Shown: in pieces, positions 42,257-50,490 of the stretch | Layout: every line of letters begins with the position of its first letter | Numbering within the stretch: the stretch's first letter is position 1 | Assembly: GCF_013177695.1 (NCBI RefSeq) | Contig: NZ_WOEY01000016.1 | Span: forward strand, 1 to 63,169 | Source of the DNA: Paraburkholderia solitsugae | GTDB taxonomy: Bacteria > Pseudomonadota > Gammaproteobacteria > Burkholderiales > Burkholderiaceae | DNA length: 63,169 bases | Direction of reading: 5' to 3' | Program-made: the position numbers and the translations under genes | Notes under the pieces: generated by a model | What the model saw: the letters and a program-made list of their open reading frames with translations, nothing else | Databases searched by the model: none | Told to the model about the DNA's origin: nothing

Positions 42257-44539
42257 ATGACCACGCGACGCGAAGTTCCGGGAATCCGGCCGTATGACGC
42301 ACCCGCTGGAGGGTGGGGCGCGCTTAAAGCGACCGCACAAGCTGTCCGAACCCAGATGGAAAGCATTGAGGCGCCGATTACGTTGATGCGGACCAATCAG
42401 CCTGACGGCTTTGATTGTCCGGGTTGCGCGTGGCCGGACAAGGAGCACAAGTCTACCTTCCAGTTCTGCGAAAACGGCGCCAAAGCGGTCACATGGGAAG
42501 CGACGACCAAGCGGGTGACGCCGGAGTTTTTCGAGAACAACACGGTAACGTCGCTGCTGCAACGAACAGATTTCGAACTGGAGGATCTCGGCCGGCTGAC
42601 GCATCCCCTGGTCTACGACCGCGCCACGGACAAGTTCCGGGCGGTTGAATGGGAGGACGCATTCGCGCGTATCGGCGAAGTGCTGCGAGGCTTGTCCTCG
42701 CCCGACCAGGCCGAGTTCTATACGTCGGGCAGGGCGTCGAACGAGGCCGCCTATCTCTTTCAATTGCTCGCACGAGAGTATGGGACGAACAATTTCCCTG
42801 ATTGCTCGAACATGTGCCACGAGCCGACCAGCGTGGGCTTGCCCCAGTCGATCGGGATCGGCAAAGGCACGGTATCGCTGGAGGATTTCGATAAGACCGA
42901 ACTCATCCTCTCGATTGGCCACAATCCCGGGACCAATCACCCCCGGATGATGGGGACACTCCACGAGTGCTCGCGGCGCAACGTCCCGATCATCGTGTTC
43001 AATCCGCTTCGCGAGCGCGCGCTTGAGCGATTCGCCGATCCGCAGAGCGTCATTGAAATGGCGACCTTTGGATCGACGCGGATCGCGTCGACCTATTTTC
43101 AGCTCGACGCTGGTGGAGACGCGGCTGCACTCAAGGGCATCATGAAATCGCTCCTGCAGATGGACACTGAGCAGGGCAACACCGTCCTGGATCACGAGTT
43201 CATCGCGACGCATACCCAGGGTTTCGAGGCGTTTGCCGCCGATCTGGAAGCGACGTCATGGGAGGATATCGAAAAGGCCAGCGGACTCACCCGAGAAGAT
43301 CTCGATGAAGTTGCCGTTGCCTACGCAAAATCGAATGCAACGATCGTCACTTACGGAATGGGCGTCACCCAGCATAACAAAGGCACCGCCAATGTCCGTC
43401 TGATTGCTGATCTGCTGTTATTGCGCGGCAATATCGGCAAACCCGGCGCTGGCATCTGTCCGTTGCGCGGGCATTCCAACGTGCAGGGGAACCGCACGGT
43501 CGGCATCACCGAAAAACCGTCCGCCACCTTCCTCAAGCAGATCGAAGATGTGTTCGGGTTCACGCCGCCGGCGGCGCACGGGCACGACGCCGTTCAGGCG
43601 ATGCAGGCGATGATCGCCGGCACGGCCAAGGCTCTGATTTGCCTCGGCGGAAACTTTGCGGTTGCGTTACCGGATTCCGAGCAGTCCTTTCCCGCGATGG
43701 GCAAACTCGATCTGAGCGTCCATCTCGGTACCAAGCTCAATCGTTCGCACCTGCTCGTGGCAAAAGAGACGTATGTGTTGCCGGTTGTGGGCCGCACGGA
43801 ACTGGATATCCAGGCGACCGGCCGGCAAGCCATTACGGTCGAGGATTCCATGTCGATGGTCCACGCTTCGTCGGGCAAGCTGACGCCTGCGTCCGAACAC
43901 TTGAAGTCCGAACCGGCGATCGTCGCCGGCATCGCAACGGCCACCTTGCCGAACAGCAAGGTGGCATGGTCGGACCTGGTAGCCGACTACGACAAGATTC
44001 GGGACCTGATCGAGCAGACCGTACCGGGATTCGAGGCATTCAATGACCGAATCAGAGTGCCGGGTGGGTTCCGTATGCCGCTTCCCCCGACCGAACGCGT
44101 GTGGCCCACACCCTCAGGAAAAGCGATGTTCTCGGTGTACGGTGGCGTGACGGAAGACGCAGACGTCCTCGGCGCTGAAAATGTGCTGCGTCTCATCACG
44201 ATCCGCAGCCACGACCAGTACAACACCACCATCTACGCGCTCGACGATCGTTACCGAGGCGTATTCGGCCGGCGTGACGTGCTGTTTATGAACGAAGACG
44301 ATCTTGCCGATCGTGGACTCGAACATGGCGATCTGGTCGACATTGAAACCATTTCAGCGGGCAGACAGCTTCGCCTGAAGAAGATCACGGCAATCGCTTA
44401 CAACATCGCGCCGGGTTCGGTGGCGGCCTACTATCCGGAAGCCAACGTGCTGGTGCCACTCGACTTCATTGACAAGGAGAGCGGCACGCCTTCGTACAAG
44501 TCGGTTCCGGTTCATGTTGTGCGCTCGGCAGAAGCCTGA
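42257..44539 (+). CDS. FdhF/YdeP family molybdopterin oxidoreductase
   Basis: A 760-residue molybdoenzyme starting at ATG 42257 (an ATG at 42245 is also possible). It has the iron-sulfur-type region GFDCPGCAWPDKEHKSTFQFCENGAKA and FYTSGRASNEAAYLFQLLAREYGTNNFPDCSNMC, typical of YdeP. The bis-MGD binding blocks are GHNPGTNHPRMM, NIGKPGAGICPLRGHSNVQGNR and, in the C-terminal domain, SHDQYNTTIYALDDRYRGVFGRRD. YdeP is linked to acid resistance in enterobacteria and its substrate is unknown. Nearby moa genes supply the cofactor. Confidence 0.87.
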   Translation: MTTRREVPGIRPYDAPAGGWGALKATAQAVRTQMESIEAPITLMRTNQPDGFDCPGCAWPDKEHKSTFQFCENGAKAVTWEATTKRVTPEFFENNTVTSLLQRTDFELEDLGRLTHPLVYDRATDKFRAVEWEDAFARIGEVLRGLSSPDQAEFYTSGRASNEAAYLFQLLAREYGTNNFPDCSNMCHEPTSVGLPQSIGIGKGTVSLEDFDKTELILSIGHNPGTNHPRMMGTLHECSRRNVPIIVFNPLRERALERFADPQSVIEMATFGSTRIASTYFQLDAGGDAAALKGIMKSLLQMDTEQGNTVLDHEFIATHTQGFEAFAADLEATSWEDIEKASGLTREDLDEVAVAYAKSNATIVTYGMGVTQHNKGTANVRLIADLLLLRGNIGKPGAGICPLRGHSNVQGNRTVGITEKPSATFLKQIEDVFGFTPPAAHGHDAVQAMQAMIAGTAKALICLGGNFAVALPDSEQSFPAMGKLDLSVHLGTKLNRSHLLVAKETYVLPVVGRTELDIQATGRQAITVEDSMSMVHASSGKLTPASEHLKSEPAIVAGIATATLPNSKVAWSDLVADYDKIRDLIEQTVPGFEAFNDRIRVPGGFRMPLPPTERVWPTPSGKAMFSVYGGVTEDADVLGAENVLRLITIRSHDQYNTTIYALDDRYRGVFGRRDVLFMNEDDLADRGLEHGDLVDIETISAGRQLRLKKITAIAYNIAPGSVAAYYPEANVLVPLDFIDKESGTPSYKSVPVHVVRSAEA

Positions 44540-44555
44540 CTTTAAGCGATGACGG

Positions 44556-44594
44556 GTCGATCAACCGGACGTGCTTCGCGTCCTGTTGATCGAC
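44556..44594. promoter_or_regulatory. 39-base hairpin between fdhF and cydA
   Basis: GTCGATCAAC (44556-44565) pairs with GTTGATCGAC (44585-44594). Inside, GGACG (44567-44571) pairs with CGTCC (44579-44583) around a 7-base loop. The single mismatch is C44566/T44584. The 15-bp stem is very stable but is not followed by T residues. It sits 17 bases after the fdhF stop, so it may end that transcript, or serve as a site for a dimeric regulator of cydAB. Confidence 0.65.
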
Positions 44595-44804
44595 TTGCAG
44601 GATACCGGGCGCGAACGCGGGTTTGGCAGGGATATCCGGCGGGAGCCGTCTATCCGCATTGCCTGAACTGCGTGCGATTCCCGTTCAATCTATTTATCAG
44701 TAGACGTTGTGTTATCGCACTCGATGAGCCGCGTAGCCGTTCCGTCGCCACATGGCGCCCGTTCTTACGCAATTGCCGTTATTACCTGGAGCCATTGATC
44801 AATC

Positions 44805-46193
44805 ATGGAAATCTTCGATGCATTCCACCTCGCCAGGTTGCAGTTTGCGTTCACGGTTTCGTTTCACATCATCTTTCCCGCGATCAGCATCGGCATGGCG
44901 AGTTTCCTCGCTGTGCTCGAATGGCGCTGGCTGCTGACCGGCGACGTTGCCTACAAGGACATGTTTCTGTTCTGGTCGAAGATCTTCGCGGTCGGCTTCG
45001 GCATGGGCGTGGTCTCGGGTGTGGTGATGGCCTACGAGTTCGGGACCAACTGGAGTGGATTTTCCAGCGTTGCCGGCAACGTCACAGGGCCTCTGCTGAC
45101 TTATGAAGTGCTGACGGCGTTCTTTCTCGAGGCCGGTTTTCTCGGCGTCATGCTGTTCGGCTGGCAACGCGTCAGGCCCCGCGCACACTTCTTCGCCACG
45201 CTCATGGTGGCGGTGGGCACGCTCATTTCCACGTTCTGGATTCTCGCGTCGAATAGCTTCATGCAGACGCCGCAAGGATTCGCCATCGAGAAGGGCAAGA
45301 TCGTCCCGGTCGACTGGATGAAGGTGATTTTCAACCCGTCGTTCCCGTTTCGCCTTGCGCATATGACCATCGCGGCGTTCATCGTCGCGGGCTTCATCGT
45401 CGCCGCCTGCGGCGCGTGGCATCTCTTGCAGGGCCGGCGCGACAAACCGGTCACGCGTAGTTTTTCGATGGCACTGTGGATCCTGCTTTTCCTCGCGCCG
45501 ATACAGATTTTTGTTGGCGATGCACACGGACTCAACACGCGCGAATATCAACCGGCCAAGATCGCTGCGATCGAAGGGCTGTGGGAAACCGAGAAAGGCG
45601 GTACGGCGCTCAATCTGGTCGGCCTGCCTGACATGAATGCGGAAGTGACGCGCTACACGATCCAGATACCGCATCTGGGCAGCCTGATCCTGACCCATAG
45701 CTGGGACGGCGAGATCCGCGGGCTGAAGGAGTTTCCGCCGCAGGACCGTCCGTACTCGCCGATCATATTCTGGACCTTCCGGATCATGGCGGGTCTGGGC
45801 ATGTTGATGCTATTCACGGCGCTGCTCGGCTTGCTGCTCAGACTGTGCGGCCGTCTCTACGAGACGCGCTGGTACCAGATCCTCGTGCTGTGCATGGGAC
45901 CTTCTGGAATTGTGGCGCTATTGGCGGGGTGGATCACGACGGAGGTCGGCCGCCAACCGTGGACCGTCTACGGTGTCCTCCGGACAGTGGACTCCGTTTC
46001 GCCGGTCAGCTCGCAGCAAGTCGGCGTTTCATTGCTGATCTTCGTACTGGTGTATTTCCTGGTGTTCGGCATGGGGTTCTACTACATGATGAAAATGATG
46101 AAGCGCGGACCGGAGGAGCATATCGACCGCGGCAAGTCGCGCAGGTACCCGGTGCTGACTAATCGCCCGCTCGACGCACTGGAAGGAGAGTGA
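44805..46193 (+). CDS. cydA: cytochrome bd ubiquinol oxidase subunit I
   Basis: A 462-residue membrane protein of the cyanide-insensitive/bd oxidase type. Heme ligand His 21 is in VSFHIIFPAISIG. TYEVLTAFFLEAGFLGVML holds the glutamates of the b595/d site, FRLAHMTIAAF carries the second His, and GWITTEVGRQPWTVYG is the C-terminal signature. The Q loop is short, as in CioA-type oxidases. It oxidises quinol and reduces oxygen to water with high affinity and little proton pumping. The downstream cydB starts 5 bases on. A palindrome ATTGATCAAT lies just before the start. Confidence 0.95.
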   Translation: MEIFDAFHLARLQFAFTVSFHIIFPAISIGMASFLAVLEWRWLLTGDVAYKDMFLFWSKIFAVGFGMGVVSGVVMAYEFGTNWSGFSSVAGNVTGPLLTYEVLTAFFLEAGFLGVMLFGWQRVRPRAHFFATLMVAVGTLISTFWILASNSFMQTPQGFAIEKGKIVPVDWMKVIFNPSFPFRLAHMTIAAFIVAGFIVAACGAWHLLQGRRDKPVTRSFSMALWILLFLAPIQIFVGDAHGLNTREYQPAKIAAIEGLWETEKGGTALNLVGLPDMNAEVTRYTIQIPHLGSLILTHSWDGEIRGLKEFPPQDRPYSPIIFWTFRIMAGLGMLMLFTALLGLLLRLCGRLYETRWYQILVLCMGPSGIVALLAGWITTEVGRQPWTVYGVLRTVDSVSPVSSQQVGVSLLIFVLVYFLVFGMGFYYMMKMMKRGPEEHIDRGKSRRYPVLTNRPLDALEGE

Positions 46194-46197
46194 CATC

Positions 46198-47205
46198 ATG
46201 CAAATCGATCTCCCTGTCGTGTGGGCCGCGATCATCGGACTCGGCGTTTTCATCTACGTGATGCTGGACGGATTCGATCTCGGCATCGGCCTGCTGTTTC
46301 CGTTTTTCGAGGAGAAAGGCGACCGGCAAGTGATGCTCAATACCATCGCGCCGGTCTGGGACGGTAACGAAACCTTTCTCGTGCTCGGCGGCGCGGGGCT
46401 TTACGGGGCGTTCCCCGTGGTCTATTCGACGCTGCTGCCGGCGAACTATCTGCCGCTGATCCTGATGGTGGTGGGCCTGATCTTCCGCGGGGCGGCCTTC
46501 GAATTACGCGCCAAGGCCGTCAGGACCCAGCACGCGTGGGACCTCGCCTTCATTGGCGGCTCCGCGCTCGCGGGGCTCTGCCAGGGCATCGTGCTGGGAT
46601 CGCTGCTGCAAGGCATCAAGATCGTCGATGGCCGTTTCGCCGGCGGTCCGTTCGATTGGCTCTCGCCGTTCAGCCTGTTCTGCGGAATCGGTGTGCTCTT
46701 TACGTATGCGACGCTCGGCTGCGGTTGGCTCATCCTGAAGACCGAGGGTGAACTGCAGCGCAAGATACGCGAGGTGATGCGGCCGCTCGTGAGCATCCTG
46801 CTCGGAGTGATGGCCATTGTGAGTCTCTGGACTGTGATCGGCTTGCCGGCAGTGGCATTTCGCTGGTTCGGAAGCGGCAATCTCGGCTGGTTTCTGCCGG
46901 TGCCGATTCTTGTCATCGCCTGTGTATGGGGCGTGTTCCGTTCGCTTCGGCTGGAGCACGAAGCGACCCCGTTCCTTCTCACGCTCGCGCTGTGCTTTCT
47001 CGGCTACAGCGGCTTGCTCATCAGCATCTGGCCGAACATTGTTCCACCGTCCCTGACGATCTGGGAGGCCTCGTCGAGCCACTCGAGCCAGTTGTTCACG
47101 CTGGTCGGCACCGTGATCGTGCTGCCGGTCATCCTCGTCTACAACGCCATGCAGTATCGCGTTTTCCGGGGCAAAGTGCGGGAAGGGGACGCCGGCTACC
47201 ACTGA
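46198..47205 (+). CDS. cydB: cytochrome bd ubiquinol oxidase subunit II
   Basis: A 335-residue partner of CydA with about eight helices. The family start WAAIIGLGVFIYVMLDGFDL is followed by the GIGLLFPF and WDGNETFLVLGG motif. SSSHSSQLFTLVGTVIVLPV and LVYNAMQYRVFRGKV are near the end. GGAGAG precedes ATG 46198. A short CydX/YbgT-like gene was not recognised after it; a bestrophin-like gene follows at 47244. Confidence 0.95.
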   Translation: MQIDLPVVWAAIIGLGVFIYVMLDGFDLGIGLLFPFFEEKGDRQVMLNTIAPVWDGNETFLVLGGAGLYGAFPVVYSTLLPANYLPLILMVVGLIFRGAAFELRAKAVRTQHAWDLAFIGGSALAGLCQGIVLGSLLQGIKIVDGRFAGGPFDWLSPFSLFCGIGVLFTYATLGCGWLILKTEGELQRKIREVMRPLVSILLGVMAIVSLWTVIGLPAVAFRWFGSGNLGWFLPVPILVIACVWGVFRSLRLEHEATPFLLTLALCFLGYSGLLISIWPNIVPPSLTIWEASSSHSSQLFTLVGTVIVLPVILVYNAMQYRVFRGKVREGDAGYH

Positions 47206-47243
47206 GGGTGACGGCGCAATCAGGCTACCAAAAAGAGCACATC

Positions 47244-48155
47244 ATGATAGTAAGACCAGGGGAAAACTGGTTCCGGCTGCTGTTTATCTGGAACGGTTCC
47301 GTGTTGCAGTCGATTATTCCGCAGCTGGTTTTCATGGGGATCGTCAGCAGTGTTGCTGTCCTGACGCAAGGGCGCATTTTCGGCGAGAAGATCCCACTGA
47401 ATACCGCGCCGTTCACCTTATTCGGCCTCGCGCTGGCGATCTTCCTTGCATTCCGCAATAACGCAAGTTACGAGCGGTTCAATGAGGCGCGCCATCTCTG
47501 GGGCAGCACCCTGATCTCAGCGCGCGCGCTGACGTCGCAAATGCTGTGTTACGTCCCACGGGGCGATCACAACGTTCAAGTGGCCCATACACTGATTGCG
47601 TGCGTGTACGCGCTGAAGCACCAGTTGCGCAGGACCGACCCGACGCCTGATCTCCTGCGCTTTCTCGGACGCACGCGAACCGAGGCTTTGCAGCACACCT
47701 GCTATAAACCGACGGCGCTGCTTAATGACGTTCGTCGCGACTTCGCCGATCTGCAAGTTCGGGGTTTGATGTCGGATACGAAGCTCTGGATGGTCGACGC
47801 GCAGATCAACGAGTTGGGAAGGACGGTAGGAGGATGTGAGCGGATCGCATCCACGCCCATTCCGTTTGCCTACAGTGTGTTGCTTCACCGCACCGTCTAT
47901 GCCTATTGCGTGTTGCTGCCGTTCGGTCTTGTCGATTCGACGGAATTCTTTACGCCGCTTCTTTGCGTTTTTATTTCTTATACGCTGATTGCGCTCGAAG
48001 CGATTGCCAGCGAAGTCGCCGAGCCGTTTAGTCTCGCGCCGAATGCGCTGGCGCTTGACGCCATGACTCGCAACATCGAGCGATCGATTCTCGAACTGTG
48101 TGGCCGTGAACTGCCCGCCGAGGTCGTGCCGGTGCGCTCGTACCAACTGACTTAG
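47244..48155 (+). CDS. bestrophin/UPF0187 family channel
   Basis: A 303-residue inner-membrane protein of the bestrophin-like YneE family. The start is MIVRPGENWFRLLFIWNGSV. FLAFRNNASYERFNEARHLWG is the central motif of the family. The C-terminal half contains RTVYAYCVLLPFGLVDSTEFFTPL and EPFSLAPNALALDAMTRNIER. It forms an anion-permeable pore. The long open frame begins far upstream in the cydB antisense, but ATG 47244 has GAGCACATC upstream and the correct family N-terminus. Placement after cydAB suggests co-transcription. Confidence 0.87.
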   Translation: MIVRPGENWFRLLFIWNGSVLQSIIPQLVFMGIVSSVAVLTQGRIFGEKIPLNTAPFTLFGLALAIFLAFRNNASYERFNEARHLWGSTLISARALTSQMLCYVPRGDHNVQVAHTLIACVYALKHQLRRTDPTPDLLRFLGRTRTEALQHTCYKPTALLNDVRRDFADLQVRGLMSDTKLWMVDAQINELGRTVGGCERIASTPIPFAYSVLLHRTVYAYCVLLPFGLVDSTEFFTPLLCVFISYTLIALEAIASEVAEPFSLAPNALALDAMTRNIERSILELCGRELPAEVVPVRSYQLT

Positions 48156-48405
48156 GGGGCGTTCTTCGACGCATCCGGTCAGTCTGCCGAGCGGTATGCG
48201 CGTCTGCCTCGCCGTGACACACGATGCGGCGCGTCAAACTGTACTCCTGGCATTCGGCACAGACTGTGCGTCCCCCACGCAGGGCCGACGCACTATCCTG
48301 CCAGAAGGTCATGCAATGGCCGGCGGCTCGTCCGGTCAGAAAGATCGACTGCCGTCGCACCCTTGCACCGTTTGCCGCCGCACGCTGCCCACCTTCGGAT
48401 AGATC
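48156..48405. other. gap upstream of moaA, no gene recognised
   Basis: About 250 bases. Small frames on both strands have several cysteines but no recognisable family and I treat them as chance. The moaA promoter is probably here. Confidence 0.35.
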
Positions 48406-49509
48406 GTGAACCTCATCGACCAGCTTATACCCGCCGATACGGCATCCCGCCATGGCGTAGCCGCCGGCGGTGTCACGACTACGCTCGACAAGCTCAATCG
48501 TCCACTGCGGGATTTACGTCTGTCCGTCATCGATCAATGCAATTTTCGCTGCACGTACTGCATGCCACGGGACACCTTCGGCGCGGACTACCGGTTCCTG
48601 CCGTCTTCGGAACGCCTGTCATTCGAACAGATGCTTAAGCTCGCGAAAGCGTTCGCACTGCTCGGGGTGGAGAAGATACGCATCACCGGCGGCGAACCGC
48701 TCCTGCGGCGCGGGCTCGAATCCCTGATCGAACAGCTCGCGAAACTGACGACCGAAAGCGGCAAACCGATGGAGCTCGCGCTGACGACAAACGGCTCTCT
48801 GCTCGCCGCGAAAGCACGCTCGCTGCGCGACGCCGGTCTCGGCCGCGTGACAGTGAGCCTTGACGCAGTAGACGACGCTGTGTTCCGCCGGATGAGTGAC
48901 GTCGACCTGCCCGTGTCGCGGATATTGGACGGGATCGAGACCGCGCGCGCGGTGGGACTCGCTCCGGTCAAGGTCAACACAGTCATCGAGCGAGGCGTCA
49001 ACGACAGCCAGATTCTGCCGCTCGTGCAGCGGTTCAAGGGCACCGGCGTGGCCGTGCGCTTCATCGAATATATGGACGTTGGCGGCGCGGCCGGATGGTC
49101 GAGCACGAAGGTGATCACGGCTCACGAGACGCGCGACATTGTCGAATCGGCGTTTCCTCTGGTCCCCGTCGTCGTTCATGAGCAGACGGGCACCGCGGTC
49201 AACTATCGCCATGCCGACGGCACTGGCGAAGTCGGATTCATCGCGAGCGTATCGCAACCCTTCTGCGGGTCGTGTTCGCGCGCCCGCGTATCGGCCGACG
49301 GTCAACTTTATTCCTGCCTTTTCGCCACACATGGCACAGACCTCAGGCCCTTGCTCACGGACACCGCCTCAGTCGAGCAACTGGCAGCGGTCGTCCGCAG
49401 CCGCTGGGTCCAGCGCGACGACCGCTACTCCGAGCTTCGCTCAACGCCGCGCAGGGCGGGATCGGGAAAAGCCTATCCCACAGTCCGCATGTCGCTGGTC
49501 GGCGGCTGA
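48406..49509 (+). CDS. moaA: GTP 3',8-cyclase
   Basis: A 367-residue radical-SAM enzyme that starts molybdenum cofactor synthesis from GTP. The first [4Fe-4S] motif CNFRCTYCMPRDTFG is at about 46. RITGGEPLLRRG and the SLDA segment follow. The C-terminal cluster lies in FCGSCSRARVSADGQLYSC, and the protein ends with the essential Gly-Gly (MSLVGG). It probably starts at GTG 48406. With moaE and moaD directly after it forms a short molybdopterin operon; moaC and moeA are not in the window. Confidence 0.95.
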   Translation: MNLIDQLIPADTASRHGVAAGGVTTTLDKLNRPLRDLRLSVIDQCNFRCTYCMPRDTFGADYRFLPSSERLSFEQMLKLAKAFALLGVEKIRITGGEPLLRRGLESLIEQLAKLTTESGKPMELALTTNGSLLAAKARSLRDAGLGRVTVSLDAVDDAVFRRMSDVDLPVSRILDGIETARAVGLAPVKVNTVIERGVNDSQILPLVQRFKGTGVAVRFIEYMDVGGAAGWSSTKVITAHETRDIVESAFPLVPVVVHEQTGTAVNYRHADGTGEVGFIASVSQPFCGSCSRARVSADGQLYSCLFATHGTDLRPLLTDTASVEQLAAVVRSRWVQRDDRYSELRSTPRRAGSGKAYPTVRMSLVGG

Positions 49510-49554
49510 CGCCTCGCCAGCCCTTGTACAGCAGACATAGACCGGAGAGCCGCC

Positions 49555-50106
49555 ATGACAACACCGCAGCCTAGTGATCGCGCACGTCGTGAAGTACCGT
49601 TTGCCGACGAGCGTGCTAGCGATCCGGACCATCCGCAGGCCACCATCGCGGCGGGCTTCGAAGTCCGTGTCCAGCACCAGCCGATCGATATCCAGTCGGA
49701 GATCACGCCGGTCGCGCGCAATCCAAACGTGGGGGCGATCGTGAACTTCCTCGGCGTGGTGCGTCATAGCGGCGATTTCGACGACGTGGTCGCGCTCGAG
49801 CTTGAGCACTACCCGGGGATGACCGAGCAGTCGTTCAGCAGCATTGTGGAAGAGGCGATCGCAAGATGGCACCTGGAGGCGGTGAAGATCGTGCATCGTG
49901 TCGGCCGTGTTGCGCTCGGCGATGCGGTGGTACTTGTCGTGGTCGCCGCGCCGCATCGCGGGGCGGCATTCGACGCGTGCGAATTCCTGACGGACTTCCT
50001 GAAGGCCCATGCACCGCTCTGGAAGCAGGAAATCAGACGCGACGGTGAGGTCAGATGGGTCGAAGCCAAGACACGAGACGGACAGTCCATGCTGCGGTGG
50101 GGGTGA
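49555..50106 (+). CDS. moaE: molybdopterin synthase catalytic subunit
   Basis: A 183-residue MoaE. After a 30-residue extension that is not usual (DRARREVPFADERASDPDHP) comes the standard core. NPNVGAIVNFLGVVRHSGDFDDVVALELEHYPGM is the start; HRVGRVALGDAVVLVVVAAPHR and DFLKAHAPLWKQEI with the catalytic Lys follow. It adds sulfur to precursor Z together with MoaD. Start ATG 49555. It lies 45 bases after moaA and 42 bases before moaD. Confidence 0.95.
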   Translation: MTTPQPSDRARREVPFADERASDPDHPQATIAAGFEVRVQHQPIDIQSEITPVARNPNVGAIVNFLGVVRHSGDFDDVVALELEHYPGMTEQSFSSIVEEAIARWHLEAVKIVHRVGRVALGDAVVLVVVAAPHRGAAFDACEFLTDFLKAHAPLWKQEIRRDGEVRWVEAKTRDGQSMLRWG

Positions 50107-50148
50107 CGCGCTATTCGCCCATATCGTGCCGGCAAAAGGAATAGACAA

Positions 50149-50406
50149 ATGAAGCTCACCATCCGATATTTCGCTAGCGTTCGTGAACAACTCGGCATCT
50201 CGCAGGAGATCGTTCACATTGACGCGCCCGAACTCCCCGTTGACGGGCTGCGGGTCAGGCTCGCATCGAGAGACGAGCGGATGGCCGAGGCATTGCGCGC
50301 GAGCCGACCGCTCCGTATAGCCGTCAACCACGAGATGGTCGCCGACACGTTTGTGGTGCGCGAGGACAGCGAAGTCGCGTTCTTTCCGCCCGTCACAGGG
50401 GGCTGA
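50149..50406 (+). CDS. moaD: molybdopterin synthase sulfur carrier subunit
   Basis: An 85-residue ubiquitin-like protein. It starts MKLTIRYFASVREQLGISQE, and ends DSEVAFFPPVTGG with the C-terminal Gly-Gly that is thiocarboxylated. The core shows LRIAVNHEMV. It pairs with MoaE. It is the last gene of the moaA-E-D cluster and converges with the MocR gene. Confidence 0.95.
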   Translation: MKLTIRYFASVREQLGISQEIVHIDAPELPVDGLRVRLASRDERMAEALRASRPLRIAVNHEMVADTFVVREDSEVAFFPPVTGG

Positions 50407-50490
50407 GGTCTCCGTGATGCGCCAGATCGAGCCGCACGGGGTTCACGCGTGCCGACAGGCACAGGCGCTCAGGCCGCGACCAGCATGCCA

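Noticed and set aside
44793..44802. FNR box before cydA
   Set aside because: ATTGATCAAT lacks the 4-base spacing of TTGAT-N4-ATCAA, so it is not a standard FNR site.
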